A stretch of DNA of 64,000 nt. It comes from Bifidobacterium sp. ESL0769 (GTDB taxonomy: Bacteria; Actinomycetota; Actinomycetes; Actinomycetales; Bifidobacteriaceae). Location of the stretch: positions 1-64,000 of the forward strand of contig NZ_CP113918.1 in assembly GCF_029395495.1 (NCBI RefSeq), written 5' to 3'. A program made the position numbers and the translations under genes. The notes beneath the pieces were generated by a model. That model made no database searches. It saw nothing but the letters and a program-made list of their open reading frames with translations, and was not told the DNA's origin. Positions 38,101 to 47,601 of the stretch are shown here, piece after piece (positions within the stretch are counted from its first letter, which is position 1; the number at the start of each line of letters is the position of its first letter).

Positions 38101-39217
38101 GGAAGTGACGCCGGGCAGGGCTCATCTGACGCTCTCGACGGTCGTTCAAGGAGACGGCACTGCCACACCGAACGATTTCGACTTCACGGTCACTCCTGCC
38201 GGCGGCAGCGGTGAGAATTATAAGGAAGGCGTTTCGCAGGACGCGCCCACCGGCAACTTCACCGTGGTCGGCTCCAGCAAGCCCGATTACGAGCAGGTCG
38301 GCGACATCGTCTACCACAAGGACAGTGACCCCAGCGTCACCCTGACCTTGGCCCAGGCGCAGGCGGCGATCGCCAATGGCGAGAGTGTCTCCGGCGTGCG
38401 AACCGTCAAGAGCCACCAGCCCGTCCTGACCGTCAAGCTCGTGCGCAACTATCGTTACGGCGGCACCGCTACCGGCGACGGCTCGCATATCAGCCTGGTC
38501 CCGCAAACCGGCTCCGCGCAGAATGTCACGCTCGACACGGTCGAGCACGTCACTTCCGGCACGTACTCCATCAAGCAGCTTCTGAATGCGGGCTACAAGC
38601 AGACCGACATTGCGGTCAAGCTTGACGACGGCACGCCAATCACGGTCAATGCCGATGGCACGTTCATCGTTCCGCAAGACAAGAACGTCATTGTCACTGT
38701 GACGAACGAGGACGAGCCGGGAACGGTGGAATGGTCCCGTTTCGACGAGGACGGCACCACGCTGCTGCCGGGCTCGACCTGGCACCTGAGTGGCCCGAAC
38801 AACGCGAGCATCGACGTCACCGATTGCACGGCCGGGCCATGCACCGGCATCGACCAGGATCCGACGCCCGGCAAGTTCAAGGTGCCGAACCTCCCGTGGG
38901 GCGAATGGACGATCACCGAGGTCACTCCTCCGGCCGGCCACGAGCTCACCAGGCCGGCGCACCTGCCGCTGAATCCAACCGACGGTCTTCTCCAGCACGC
39001 CGAGTTCCAAGACGGCAAGAAGCCGGTCGTCACTCCAGGCGCCCAGCCTCCGGTTTTGGGCCAGCCTCAGCCTCAGCAGCCTGCCGCGCCGAAGCTTTCG
39101 ACGACGGGTTCGGCAATCACTTTGATTGCCGTGGTCGCGTTGGTCGCATTGATGCTGGCACTCAGCATCCTTGCAGCAGGAGCATCGTGCAAGGCACGTC
39201 ACGCGCATCATGAGTGA
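35153..39217 (+). CDS. Large surface adhesin, CshA-like/GEVED/SpaA, paralog 1
   Basis: A 1354-aa wall protein. The start GTG 35153 follows GGAGACGAAGA, the same leader as in paralog 2, and is preferred to the TTG at 35111. A signal peptide (about residues 1-42) precedes a CshA NR2-like head (about 45-290: WTKPVQAG, VTFDFSCSAYLI, QGLVFADAESNNW). A GEVED domain follows (about 405-551, ending SGEVEDYKADV). Then come five repeat modules (from about 679, each starting LTLxTVVxxxxGGTxxPxDF-like), a SpaA-type prealbumin domain (about 1189-1270) and LSTTG (about 1315) with a hydrophobic helix. The LSTTG motif suggests sortase anchoring. Likely adhesin or pilin-like fibre; no sortase gene is nearby. 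Confidence 0.85.
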   Translation: MSKYLTSHRIYNKLFTKIAAIVGTIAILLTGFVAFANHANAVSATGGNGRMGTAINWVEWGAENNAISGSKVTWTKPVQAGPSKWMSTRCSLEPTAGATDALSASKTVTVYRPGSYGGDGLGQMYFDGGPGYGNKMNIGLATTKDAEKVTFDFSCSAYLIDSSTDPSGNLNDSTDTSGSDFFNVPLQGLVFADAESNNWTYYQKEYIKATPQNGANPAWRLLDSYRTPGCTTNSVAELKDSTMRFRSDGGQCANSGGTGPSSTMFLQGSTSATVTLKGGGKTAVALGSIVSSDFGDAPESFGVAGSMFQPSWQGGELGNGDIPSTDYATQDPNDPDNSMVGGKLFNLSAAKDGAGSNPNLLANTAAPSPRLGAHEDGEASPHFDADADWDDLNGDSAFASAPGDVVNDEDGIDIPSSTHAINVMPNADGTFSQKVRCYGTGDVRGWIDWNHDGTFEAAQATAAAEREAEASDQVACTADSSSSTGYSATLHWYLPGDAKRQISADGHPSYMRLRITNQKAAGSNNIMDMQPTGLTSGSGEVEDYKADVHIPTLGVRVKIAGDRKSADDQLRMAINVGNSSSGGREISNAATSGNASGLQPASIAPRSVHPNYDYTVTAPVSYGTGSGPSYYDKTVKCVDLANGNADVPIDSSGNMTMPGGFDTNVQCTYLLTRLSDPSLTLTTVVQNSHGGTKGPDDFSFGVVGDLTPGTTNEYQSADGTGSVSHSLGNDNYKVTPSGLPAGYEQVGNIVYTDDSNGNVITPDSSGKIALAPGQHVTGKRIVRDMPGKLKLVTHVDNANGGTSTPNDFNFAVTPEGGNETDTVIYNEGDQKEVSANKYTVVGSALPGYEQVGDISYTDDATGNPLTPSEAQIAIANGQSVTGVRTVASKPASLTIKTVVRGGSAVPADFPVTATPSGGSAVSMPDSTSHNFPGNNYEVATDMSARPGYTITSPLSCVLNDSVPLPLADGKVPLNYGQNVVCTQEVTPGRAHLTLSTVVQGDGTATPNDFDFTVTPAGGSGENYKEGVSQDAPTGNFTVVGSSKPDYEQVGDIVYHKDSDPSVTLTLAQAQAAIANGESVSGVRTVKSHQPVLTVKLVRNYRYGGTATGDGSHISLVPQTGSAQNVTLDTVEHVTSGTYSIKQLLNAGYKQTDIAVKLDDGTPITVNADGTFIVPQDKNVIVTVTNEDEPGTVEWSRFDEDGTTLLPGSTWHLSGPNNASIDVTDCTAGPCTGIDQDPTPGKFKVPNLPWGEWTITEVTPPAGHELTRPAHLPLNPTDGLLQHAEFQDGKKPVVTPGAQPPVLGQPQPQQPAAPKLSTTGSAITLIAVVALVALMLALSILAAGASCKARHAHHE

Positions 39218-39712
39218 GGTGAGGTGCTGAAGCGCTGAGATTTCGTAGGCCGGCATCCAATACGGCCGGCCTGCGATTCAGGTGGGGTAACGGAAGACAC
39301 TTTCCGTTGCCCCACCTATTTTTGTGGGGATTGTCGAGAAGATTCAAGGATGAATCTCATAAATTAGTGAAAACAAAGCCGAACGTGCAAACAAAACCGG
39401 CTACATTATAGTCTCAATATTTTTCTTTGTTCAATTGCTGATTGCATCGGCCTGAAGGTTATGCTGTTTATATTTCGTTTTAATACTTTTACGCAAACTC
39501 GCTAGATTTCATCATTTCATCAATAGTTATATCGCTTGATGTCGTATTTTTTAGATTTTGAATTACGCAATAAAAGTTTCATCATATGCATAATCCAACG
39601 CAGATTATTGATTTGTGTCATCATTGAATCAGTACTTTTGTAATTCAAAGTCGAGTTTTTGGTACAGCGGTTACTCACTTATCGTTACTGGTCTTTTTGG
39701 AAGGAGACGAAG
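39218..39712. other. Intergenic region between adhesin paralogs 1 and 2
   Basis: It begins with a strong terminator (39281-39316) and then about 330 bp of AT-rich sequence with no gene, presumably the promoter and leader of paralog 2. No homopolymer tract long enough to suggest slippage-based phase variation is present. Confidence 0.55.
39281..39325 (+). terminator. Terminator after adhesin paralog 1
   Basis: A 15-bp stem (39281-39295 GGTGGGGTAACGGAA and 39302-39316, one G-T pair) with a 6-nt loop, followed by TATTTTTGTG. Confidence 0.88.
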
Positions 39713-42700
39713 ATGTTCAGACACAAAGGATTGGCGAAACTAACAGGTATTGTCGGTTCTGTTGCAATGGCATTGACGGGCTTTGCAGCATTTACGAATT
39801 CCGCCAACGCAGTCTCGGCCACCGATGGCAACGGACGCATGAGCCCCAGCATCAATTGGGTGGAATGGGGTACTGCTCCCGACGTTGTAGATAGTGCAAA
39901 GGTCACGTGGACCAAGCCGATTAAAGCTGGCGACACCACATGGCTGGCGACGCGGTGCGGTATTCAGCCGGTTAGCGGTGATTCCGATTCGTTGTCAAGC
40001 GACCATGCGCTTACGGTTTACCGCCCGGGCAGCTGGTACGGCGATGGCCTTTCCCAGATGTATTACACAGGCGGCAGCGGATCAAGCAATACCATGAACA
40101 TCGGCCTGGCCAACAAGGACGACGCCGAGAAAGTCACGTTTGACTTTAGCTGTGCCGCCTATGAGATCGATTCGCCCGCTGAACCAGTGCTTACTCCCAC
40201 AACCAGCGTCAGTGGCTATACCAATATCAATTTGCAGGGCTTGGTTTTCGCGGACGCGGAATCCAATAACTGGACCTCTTACCAGCAGGAATACATCAAG
40301 GCCACTCCGAAGAGCAGCCTTCCCAGCACGACTGCGTCTTGGCGTGTGCTCGACAGCCACCGCACCGCCGGCTGCACCACCAACTCGGTGGCGGAGATGA
40401 AGGGTAACACCGTGCGCTTCCGTTCGGACGGCGGGCAGTGCGGCAATTCCGGAGGCACCGGCCCGTCTTCGGTCATGTTCCTGCAGAATTCGGAAAGTGC
40501 CCGCGTCACGCTCAAGGGCGGCGGCAAGACCGCTGTTGCCCTCGGCAGCATCGCGGCGACCGACTTCGGCGATGCTCCGGCCGGCATTGACAACCCTGCT
40601 GTCAATTACGGGATTGCAGGTTCGCTGCTTCAGCCGAATTGGAAGGGTGGCAAGCTGGGAACGGACGTGACCGGCACCACCTATTCACGCGATCCGCTCG
40701 ATCCGGATACCAGCATGGTCGGCGGCACGCTGTTCAATCTTTCCAAGGCCAAGGATGATTTCTCCTCGACGAAGCCGACTCTTGCCTCGTTCGACCAACC
40801 GACGCCGCGTTTGGGCGCTACCGAGGATTCCGAGGTGCGCTCGCACCCCACCGGCGGTGATTTGACCGATTTCGAGGACAACGCCGACTGGGACGACAAG
40901 AACGGCGATTCGAACACCGCCGTTGGCGCCACGGACGTCAACGACGAGGATGGTGTCGCTATTCCTGCTGACACCAAAGCCATCAAGGTCAAGCCCAGCT
41001 GGGCCGGCTCGACTGCTAAATTTACGCAGAAGGTGCGTTGCGCCGGCACCGGCGATGTGCGCGGCTGGATTGACTGGAACAATAACGGTCACTTTGATGA
41101 TGCGGAGGCAACGGCCAATACGGACAACAATGCGGAAGCTAGTGATCAGGTGCAATGCGTTGCCGATCCGTCAGATACCGTCACCGGTCATTCGGCCACA
41201 TTGACATGGATTGTGCCTGGTGATTCCAAGCGTCAGGTCGGTTCCGAGACCAAGTCTTCCTACATGCGTCTGCGCATCACCGACGAGGCGGGCAGCGGCC
41301 CCCACGGCATTGTCGATATGCAGGCGAAAGGCTTGACCACCTCTGGTGAAGTCGAGGACTACAAGGCCGACGTTCACACTCCTACGCTGAGTCTGTTCAC
41401 CAATATCATCGGCACTCGTAAGAATCCCAACGACCAGTTCACGATGGCTATACGTTACGACGATGGCAGCGGAACGCCAGGTGGGGTCTACGATGGAACG
41501 CCCGATAAGACCACAACTGGCAGTGACGGCGGCTTACAGGCCGTGAATATTGGGCCCAAGAGCGTTGGACCAGGATTCAAATACTATGTGACTTCTACGC
41601 TGGTGCCTGGTTCCGGTCTTCCGGCCAGTAGTGCTTCGAATTATGATACGTCGGTCAAATGCGTTGACCTCAGCACCAATCCCAGCACGAACGTTTCGGT
41701 GACCTATCCTGGCGGCTATCTGACGATGCCTTCGGATTTTGATGCAAATGTGCAGTGCACTTATCGCGAGCCCGTCATCGGCGACCCAACGTTGACATTG
41801 GCCACTGAGGTACACAACGACCACGGCGGCACGGCCAAGGCCGAGGACTTCACATTCGATGCGAACGGCACCAGGACGGCTGGCGTCGGCACGCCTGCCA
41901 ATACCTATCACTATCAAAGTACTACAGGCAGCGATTCCCACACCGTTGATCCCAATTACGCTTATACGTTCGTCGAAACGGCTTTGCCCGACGGCTATAC
42001 GGAAGACGCGATTGTGTATCACGATGTCACGAATCCCGCCTCTCCCACCGTCGTGACTCCAGGCGGTGACGGCAAGTACACGTTCTTGGGAGGCCATCAT
42101 TACACCGCCACCCGCGTGTTGCACGATATGCCTTCGAAACTAACGCTCAAGACCGTGGTGGACAATACCTACGGCGGCACAGCGACGTCGACCGACTTCG
42201 ATTTCACTGTGGTCCCTGATGGCAAGAGCACTGCCGACGGTGTGAAGTACGTGGAAGGCGTGCAACAGACGGTTTCCGCTGGTAAGTACAGCGTTACCGG
42301 TTCCGATAAGCCTGGGTATTCACAGGTGGGTGACATCGCTTACCACGATGACACCGCGAATGTGGACCTTTCCGAAGTTGATGCGGAAATCGCGCTCGCG
42401 AACGGCCATTCGGTTACCGGCGTGCGCACGGTGCGCTCCAACCCGGTAAGTCTGACGGTGACTACCAATATCGCGGGCGGCGGCAACGCAACCCTCAGCG
42501 ACTTCCCGGTGACGGCGACCCTTACTGGTGGTTCGGCTGCTTCGATGCCGGATAGCACAGCGCAAAACGTGTCCTCCGGCACTTACGCCATCGTGACGAA
42601 TATGAGCGCGCAGCCCGGCTACAAGGTGACCAGTGAGCTAGCTTGCACGGTCAACGGCACTGCTCCGGTTGATGTCAACGACACCAAGGTGGCCTTGCTC

Positions 42701-43855
42701 AATGGCCAGAACGTGGTCTGCGAGCAGACTGTGGCCCCGCAAAGTGATCCGACCCTGACCTTTGAAACGCAAGTGCTGGGTAACGGCAAGGCCAAGCCCG
42801 GCGATTTCAACTTCGCGGTGACACCTTCCGGCGGCGCGGCGACGACCTACACGCAGGGACATGCACAGGTTCCGAATTCCACCAATTTCACGGTAACCGG
42901 TTCCAACAAGGCTGGTTATGTGCAGGTGGGTGACATCGTCTACTACACCAACGACGACACCGCCCGCGCGCATCCGATGAGCTTGGCCGATGCTCAGCAG
43001 GCGTTGCGCAACGGCCGCAGTGTGACCGGTGTGCGTCAGGTAAAGCCTACGAGCATCAAGATTCACCTTGACCGTGACTACCGTTACGGCGGCACCGCGG
43101 CGGGCGACGGCTCCAAGATTACTGTCAACCCGCCGAGCGGTACGCCGTTCAATCTCTCGCTTGACGAGCAGACGGATATCGCGCCGGGCACCTTCTCGGT
43201 ACGCCAACTCCTGAACGCTGGCTATAAGCTCAGCGACATCCAGGTCACCGCAAATGGAGCTCCTGTCACGCTCAACGCCGATGGCTCCTTCGCTGTGAAT
43301 TTGGGCGATGAGGTGGTGGTCACGCTGAAGAACGTGGACGAGCCCGGCACTCTGCAATGGTCCCGCTTTGATAAGGATGGCAAGACACTGCTTTCCGGTT
43401 CCAAGTGGCGCTTGAACGGCCCTGACGGCCAGTCGCTTGACATCGAGGATTGCACGGCTTCGGCCTGCACCGGCCTTGATCAGGACCCGACGCCTGGCAA
43501 GTTCAGTGTCACCGGCCTTAAGTGGGGCAAGTGGACCGTCACCGAGACGGTCGCTCCGGCCGGTCACGAGCTTTCCAAGCCGCTTACGCTGACCCTGAAC
43601 CCGTCCGAAGGCAAGTATGGCCTGCTCAAGACGGGAGCATTCCAGGACGGCAAGTCCGCCGACGTGACGCCGGGGGCGAAGCCCGTTGCCGAGACGACCT
43701 CCAAGCCGAAGCAGGACGCCAAGAAGCCCGGGCCGCGGCTTTCCTCCACCGGTTCCGACATCGCAATCGTCGTGGTGATTGCCTTCGCGACGTTGGCTCT
43801 GGGGTTTGTGCTCGCGACGGCTACGTCCAAGGTGCTGGGCCGTCGTGAGGAGTGA
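39713..43855 (+). CDS. Large surface adhesin, CshA-like/GEVED/SpaA, paralog 2
   Basis: A 1380-aa wall protein; ATG 39713 with AAGGAGACG upstream is used rather than 39659. The layout is the same as paralog 1: signal peptide, CshA-like head (VTFDFSCAAYEI, LQGLVFADAESNNW, GCTTNSVAEMK), DFGDAP and NDEDG linkers, GEVED domain (ending SGEVEDYKADV), five repeat modules from about residue 692, SpaA-type domain at about 1210, and LSSTG at about 1342 with a membrane helix and RREE tail. The divergence between paralogs is spread over the whole length, which argues for old duplication. Likely host or matrix binding; the ligand is unknown. Confidence 0.85.
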   Translation: MFRHKGLAKLTGIVGSVAMALTGFAAFTNSANAVSATDGNGRMSPSINWVEWGTAPDVVDSAKVTWTKPIKAGDTTWLATRCGIQPVSGDSDSLSSDHALTVYRPGSWYGDGLSQMYYTGGSGSSNTMNIGLANKDDAEKVTFDFSCAAYEIDSPAEPVLTPTTSVSGYTNINLQGLVFADAESNNWTSYQQEYIKATPKSSLPSTTASWRVLDSHRTAGCTTNSVAEMKGNTVRFRSDGGQCGNSGGTGPSSVMFLQNSESARVTLKGGGKTAVALGSIAATDFGDAPAGIDNPAVNYGIAGSLLQPNWKGGKLGTDVTGTTYSRDPLDPDTSMVGGTLFNLSKAKDDFSSTKPTLASFDQPTPRLGATEDSEVRSHPTGGDLTDFEDNADWDDKNGDSNTAVGATDVNDEDGVAIPADTKAIKVKPSWAGSTAKFTQKVRCAGTGDVRGWIDWNNNGHFDDAEATANTDNNAEASDQVQCVADPSDTVTGHSATLTWIVPGDSKRQVGSETKSSYMRLRITDEAGSGPHGIVDMQAKGLTTSGEVEDYKADVHTPTLSLFTNIIGTRKNPNDQFTMAIRYDDGSGTPGGVYDGTPDKTTTGSDGGLQAVNIGPKSVGPGFKYYVTSTLVPGSGLPASSASNYDTSVKCVDLSTNPSTNVSVTYPGGYLTMPSDFDANVQCTYREPVIGDPTLTLATEVHNDHGGTAKAEDFTFDANGTRTAGVGTPANTYHYQSTTGSDSHTVDPNYAYTFVETALPDGYTEDAIVYHDVTNPASPTVVTPGGDGKYTFLGGHHYTATRVLHDMPSKLTLKTVVDNTYGGTATSTDFDFTVVPDGKSTADGVKYVEGVQQTVSAGKYSVTGSDKPGYSQVGDIAYHDDTANVDLSEVDAEIALANGHSVTGVRTVRSNPVSLTVTTNIAGGGNATLSDFPVTATLTGGSAASMPDSTAQNVSSGTYAIVTNMSAQPGYKVTSELACTVNGTAPVDVNDTKVALLNGQNVVCEQTVAPQSDPTLTFETQVLGNGKAKPGDFNFAVTPSGGAATTYTQGHAQVPNSTNFTVTGSNKAGYVQVGDIVYYTNDDTARAHPMSLADAQQALRNGRSVTGVRQVKPTSIKIHLDRDYRYGGTAAGDGSKITVNPPSGTPFNLSLDEQTDIAPGTFSVRQLLNAGYKLSDIQVTANGAPVTLNADGSFAVNLGDEVVVTLKNVDEPGTLQWSRFDKDGKTLLSGSKWRLNGPDGQSLDIEDCTASACTGLDQDPTPGKFSVTGLKWGKWTVTETVAPAGHELSKPLTLTLNPSEGKYGLLKTGAFQDGKSADVTPGAKPVAETTSKPKQDAKKPGPRLSSTGSDIAIVVVIAFATLALGFVLATATSKVLGRREE

Positions 43856-43900
43856 ACGGCAAGTGATACTGCACCTGCCGTGCTAAGCAGTTGAACATAT

Positions 43901-43950
43901 TTGGCCGGTTTCCTCCCCAGAAAATTGGGACGGGAACCGGCCAAATTAAT
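43901..43950 (+). terminator. Terminator after adhesin paralog 2
   Basis: A 10-bp stem (43901-43910 TTGGCCGGTT and 43935-43944) is followed by an AT-rich run, ATTAATTCTT. The remaining 130 bp up to paralog 3 hold its leader only. Confidence 0.75.
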
Positions 43951-44083
43951 TCTTCAAATTCGTTGACTGCATAATTAATAAATACTTTCAATTTGTGCCA
44001 TTATTGATAATAGAATTTGTAATTCAATTTGTAATCCAGAATTGTATGCATTTCCGTGAGGTTCAATGAGAGGAGCCGAAAAG

Positions 44084-47000
44084 ATGGCTGGGCACGGAGT
44101 CGTTGCTAAGCTAACGGGTGCAATCGGCGTTTTTGCCGTGGGTTTGGCCGGCATTGTGGCGACGGGAACGGCGGTAGCAGGCCCGCCGGGAAGCCAGCCT
44201 ACGGTAGGTCCGCAGATCATCGCGACCGGCGGTAGCGGTCGTTTGCGCAATGCTATCGATTGGGTGCAATGGGGCAGCAGTGAAGAAGAAATCGACAGTG
44301 ACAAAGTAGTGTGGACCACCCCTTCCAAAGTTGGCGATGACCATTGGATTTCCACGCGTTGCGCCGTGACTTCCCCCGCTGGTGGTGTCAATAACGCACT
44401 TTCGACAACATATCCATTGACGACCTATAAATCCGGCGATTGGCCCGGTGATGGCTTGCCATATATGTATAACCAGGGTGGTTCCGGTGGTTCCAATACG
44501 ATGGTTACTGGCTTGAAGAACAAAGATGACGCCGGAAAAGTGACTTTTGATTTTAGTTGCGCTACTTATTTGATTTCTTCGACTCCTTCTCCAACGCTTG
44601 ATGCGTCCACAAATACTACTCCATTTACGAATGTCCCCATGCAGGGCCTTGTTTTTGCGGATGCGGAGTCCAATAATTGGGTTGATCGCCCCAGCTACAG
44701 CCAACAGGAATACATCAAGGCAACGCCGCAAAGTAATCTACCTGGAAAGACTCCGACATGGCGTTTGATTGATAGTTATCGTAATACAGGATGTGCTACG
44801 GATTCGGTTGCGGAACTTAAGGTCAACACTATGCGTTTCCGTTCCAATGGAGAGCAATGCTCAAATTCTGGAGGTGTTGGCCCCGCTTCGGTGATGTTCC
44901 TGCAGAATTCGCAGAGTGCACGCGTTACTCTTAAGGGCGGTGGCAATACGGCCGTGGCATTGGGCAGTATCGCGCTTTCCGATTTCGGTGATGCCCCGGC
45001 AAGTTATGGGGTGGCGAGCTCGCTGTTCCAACCGCAATGGGCTGGCGGCAAACTTGGTACGGATATTACTGGCACCACTTATACAGGGGATCCGATTGAC
45101 CCGGACACTGCTCTCGGGGATAGCATGGTCGGTGGCACTTTGTTCAATCTTTCAGACGCTAAAGACCAATTTGCTTCCAATCCGGCTAAACTCGCCAATT
45201 CTGATGAGCCGACTCCGCTTTTGGGAGTACATGAGGACTCCGAATCGGACGGCCATCATTCTGCAGATGCCGACGGTGATGATGTCAGCGGCGATGAAAT
45301 TTCGGGATTCATCGAAAACGATGAGGACGGCATAGCTCATGCACCGGGTGCTAATGTACAAATCAATCCCGCCGATGACGGTACATTCACTCAGAAAGTG
45401 AGCTGCAAATCCAGCGCGAATGCCGAGGTGAAAGGCTGGATTGACTGGAATCATAACGGACATTTTGACGATGCCACTGAAGGCAGCGACCAAGTTGCAT
45501 GTTCGCGGGATCCCTCGAATCCTTCTACAGGGCAATCGGCCACATTGACGTGGAATGTGCCCGCAGATGCCCAGCGAGCTGTTAAGGGCGAAGGCACGCA
45601 GACGCAATCGTTCGAGCGGGTACGCATCACCGATGAAACGGTAGGTGGCGGTAGCATTATGCGGCTTACTCCCACCGGCGTAACCACGGGCGGTGAAGTC
45701 GAGGATTATGCGGCCGATGTGCATGTGTCGATGCTCAGCGTGCGGGTAAACCTGCCCAATGGCCGTCACGACCCTTCGGATCAGTTCGCGATGTCCACCA
45801 AAAATCCTTCGAACGAAGAGGTCGGTAGCGCGACTACAACCGGAACCTCGTTTGGCGTTCAAAACGACCAGGTCGGTCCGAAATATTTGGCCAATGGTGT
45901 TGACTACACGATTTCCGCCCCGCTTGCAGGAAGCTCGGCAAGTACCGAAAGCCGGTATTCCAACAGTCTTTCCTGCATCGATCTGGCCCATGGCAACGTC
46001 GCAGTGCCGACCGACGCCAACGGTAAATTCACGATGCCGGCGGACTCTAACGTGCAGTGCACGTTCACCAAGTCGGTGCGCTCCAACCCGACGTTGCAGG
46101 TGACCACGCACGTCAATGGCGGTTCGGCGACTCCTGCCGATTTCCCGACTTCGGTTGCGCCTTCCGCCGGAGGCTCGTCGACCGATTTGCCCAATGACTC
46201 TCCGGTGGGTTTGACGGAAGGTTCCTACAAGATTACGACCAATATGAGTCGTAAGCCCGGTTACCGGGTCACGAGCCCACTGAGCTGCAAGATTGGTTCC
46301 ACCCCGGTGAGCGTGACGGCTGCGACGGTGGCGCTCGCCAACGGCGACAACGTGGTGTGCGAGCAAACGGTTGCACCCAAGGCTGCGACGTTAACCTTGA
46401 AGACCCAAGTGGAACGCGGTGACGCGAAGCCCGGCGACTTTGACTTCACGGTGTCGAGCAGTGGCGGTTCGGCGACCTATACGGAGAATAATCCGCAAAC
46501 CTCCGCCGGCGGCATCACCGGTGTGACTGGCTCCTCCTTGCCTGACGGGTACGAGCAGGATGGCGATATCGTCTACTACAAGGACAGTGATACCGCGCAT
46601 GTGCATCCGATGACGTTGGCCGAGGCGAATACGGCGCTCAACAACGGCGAAAGCGTAACCGGCATCCGCAAGGTCACGACCCACCGGTCGAGGCTCACTG
46701 TGAAGCGTGAACGCCATTATCGTTACGGCGGCACTGCAGCCGGCGACGGCTCAAGGGTCAAGCTGACCCCGCAAGGCGGTGCGGAACGTGATGTTACGCT
46801 CGACCAACCCGAGTATGTCGGCGCCGGCACCTATTCCGTGCGTCAGCTGCTCAACGCAGGTTACAGGCAGAGCGACATCAAAGCGAAACTTGCCGACGGC
46901 ACGCCAATCACAATCAATCCTGATGGCACGTTCCAGGTGCCTGCAGACGCTGATGTCATCGTCACCGTGAAGAACGTGGACGACCCGGGCACGCTGGAAT

Positions 47001-47479
47001 GGTCGCGTTCTGACCAAGACGGTACGACCTTGCTGCGCGGCTCCAGGTGGCTGCTCACGGGCCCTGAAGGCCAGAGCCTTGTGGTCGATGATTGCACCGC
47101 CGAAATCTGCACCGGGGCCGATCAGGACCCGACGCCTGGCAAATTCAGGGTCTCCGGGCTCAAGTGGGGTGCATGGACCGTCACTGAAACCGTGGCTCCA
47201 GAAGGCCACCAGCGCTCACAGCCCTTCACATTGACGCTTGGACCAGGTCAGGGTGCTGCCGGACTCTCGACATTTGTCCCCTTCCGTGAGGGCAAGCCGC
47301 CCGTCGCGCCGTCTGGTGCGGACGATTCCGCGAACGCTGCAAATGCCAACGATGCCAATGGTAACGGCGTCCTCACCAAAACCGGCTCCAGTGTGGCGTT
47401 GGTAGCATTCGTTGCTGTGGTTACATTGCTGTTAGGCATGCTCCTCTCCGCTGCCCTCAAGCGTTATGACAGTAGGTAG
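44084..47479 (+). CDS. Large surface adhesin, CshA-like/GEVED/SpaA, paralog 3 (short)
   Basis: An 1131-aa wall protein. ATG 44084 follows AGGAGCCGAAA, equivalent to the start of paralog 2; 44066 is an in-frame alternative. The head (VTFDFSCATYLI, MQGLVFADAESNNW), DFGDAP, NDEDGI and GEVEDYAADV segments are conserved. It has only three repeat modules (from about residue 670) against five in paralogs 1 and 2: the first two NDHGG/NTYGG-type modules are missing. A SpaA-type domain (about 968) and LTKTG (about 1097) with a membrane helix and KRYDSR tail complete it. Anchoring motif and order match a sortase substrate. Confidence 0.85.
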   Translation: MAGHGVVAKLTGAIGVFAVGLAGIVATGTAVAGPPGSQPTVGPQIIATGGSGRLRNAIDWVQWGSSEEEIDSDKVVWTTPSKVGDDHWISTRCAVTSPAGGVNNALSTTYPLTTYKSGDWPGDGLPYMYNQGGSGGSNTMVTGLKNKDDAGKVTFDFSCATYLISSTPSPTLDASTNTTPFTNVPMQGLVFADAESNNWVDRPSYSQQEYIKATPQSNLPGKTPTWRLIDSYRNTGCATDSVAELKVNTMRFRSNGEQCSNSGGVGPASVMFLQNSQSARVTLKGGGNTAVALGSIALSDFGDAPASYGVASSLFQPQWAGGKLGTDITGTTYTGDPIDPDTALGDSMVGGTLFNLSDAKDQFASNPAKLANSDEPTPLLGVHEDSESDGHHSADADGDDVSGDEISGFIENDEDGIAHAPGANVQINPADDGTFTQKVSCKSSANAEVKGWIDWNHNGHFDDATEGSDQVACSRDPSNPSTGQSATLTWNVPADAQRAVKGEGTQTQSFERVRITDETVGGGSIMRLTPTGVTTGGEVEDYAADVHVSMLSVRVNLPNGRHDPSDQFAMSTKNPSNEEVGSATTTGTSFGVQNDQVGPKYLANGVDYTISAPLAGSSASTESRYSNSLSCIDLAHGNVAVPTDANGKFTMPADSNVQCTFTKSVRSNPTLQVTTHVNGGSATPADFPTSVAPSAGGSSTDLPNDSPVGLTEGSYKITTNMSRKPGYRVTSPLSCKIGSTPVSVTAATVALANGDNVVCEQTVAPKAATLTLKTQVERGDAKPGDFDFTVSSSGGSATYTENNPQTSAGGITGVTGSSLPDGYEQDGDIVYYKDSDTAHVHPMTLAEANTALNNGESVTGIRKVTTHRSRLTVKRERHYRYGGTAAGDGSRVKLTPQGGAERDVTLDQPEYVGAGTYSVRQLLNAGYRQSDIKAKLADGTPITINPDGTFQVPADADVIVTVKNVDDPGTLEWSRSDQDGTTLLRGSRWLLTGPEGQSLVVDDCTAEICTGADQDPTPGKFRVSGLKWGAWTVTETVAPEGHQRSQPFTLTLGPGQGAAGLSTFVPFREGKPPVAPSGADDSANAANANDANGNGVLTKTGSSVALVAFVAVVTLLLGMLLSAALKRYDSR

Positions 47480-47526
47480 GATAATGCCTGATAGCTGTGG
47501 CTAAAAGTAAGTGCCCGTAAGAAAAA

Positions 47527-47570
47527 CGGGGCAACAAGAAGCCTTGATTTCTTGTTGCCCCGGTTTTATT
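47527..47570. terminator. Bidirectional terminator between adhesin 3 and the feo operon
   Basis: A perfect 14-bp stem (47527-47540 CGGGGCAACAAGAA and 47549-47562) with T-rich flanks on both strands lies between convergent genes and can serve both. Confidence 0.88.
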
Positions 47571-47601
47571 TAATATCTATGACTAAGCAAACTAAATATT
47601 A

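Noticed and set aside
38042..39256. 404-codon minus frame opposite adhesin 1, and similar frames opposite adhesins 2 and 3
   Set aside because: Shadows of GC-rich repeat modules; the + strand proteins have signal peptides, conserved domains and sorting signals.
39218..39712. Phase-variable homopolymer tract upstream of the adhesin genes
   Set aside because: I looked for long G, C or A/T runs that could slip; only short runs of up to five or six bases are present.
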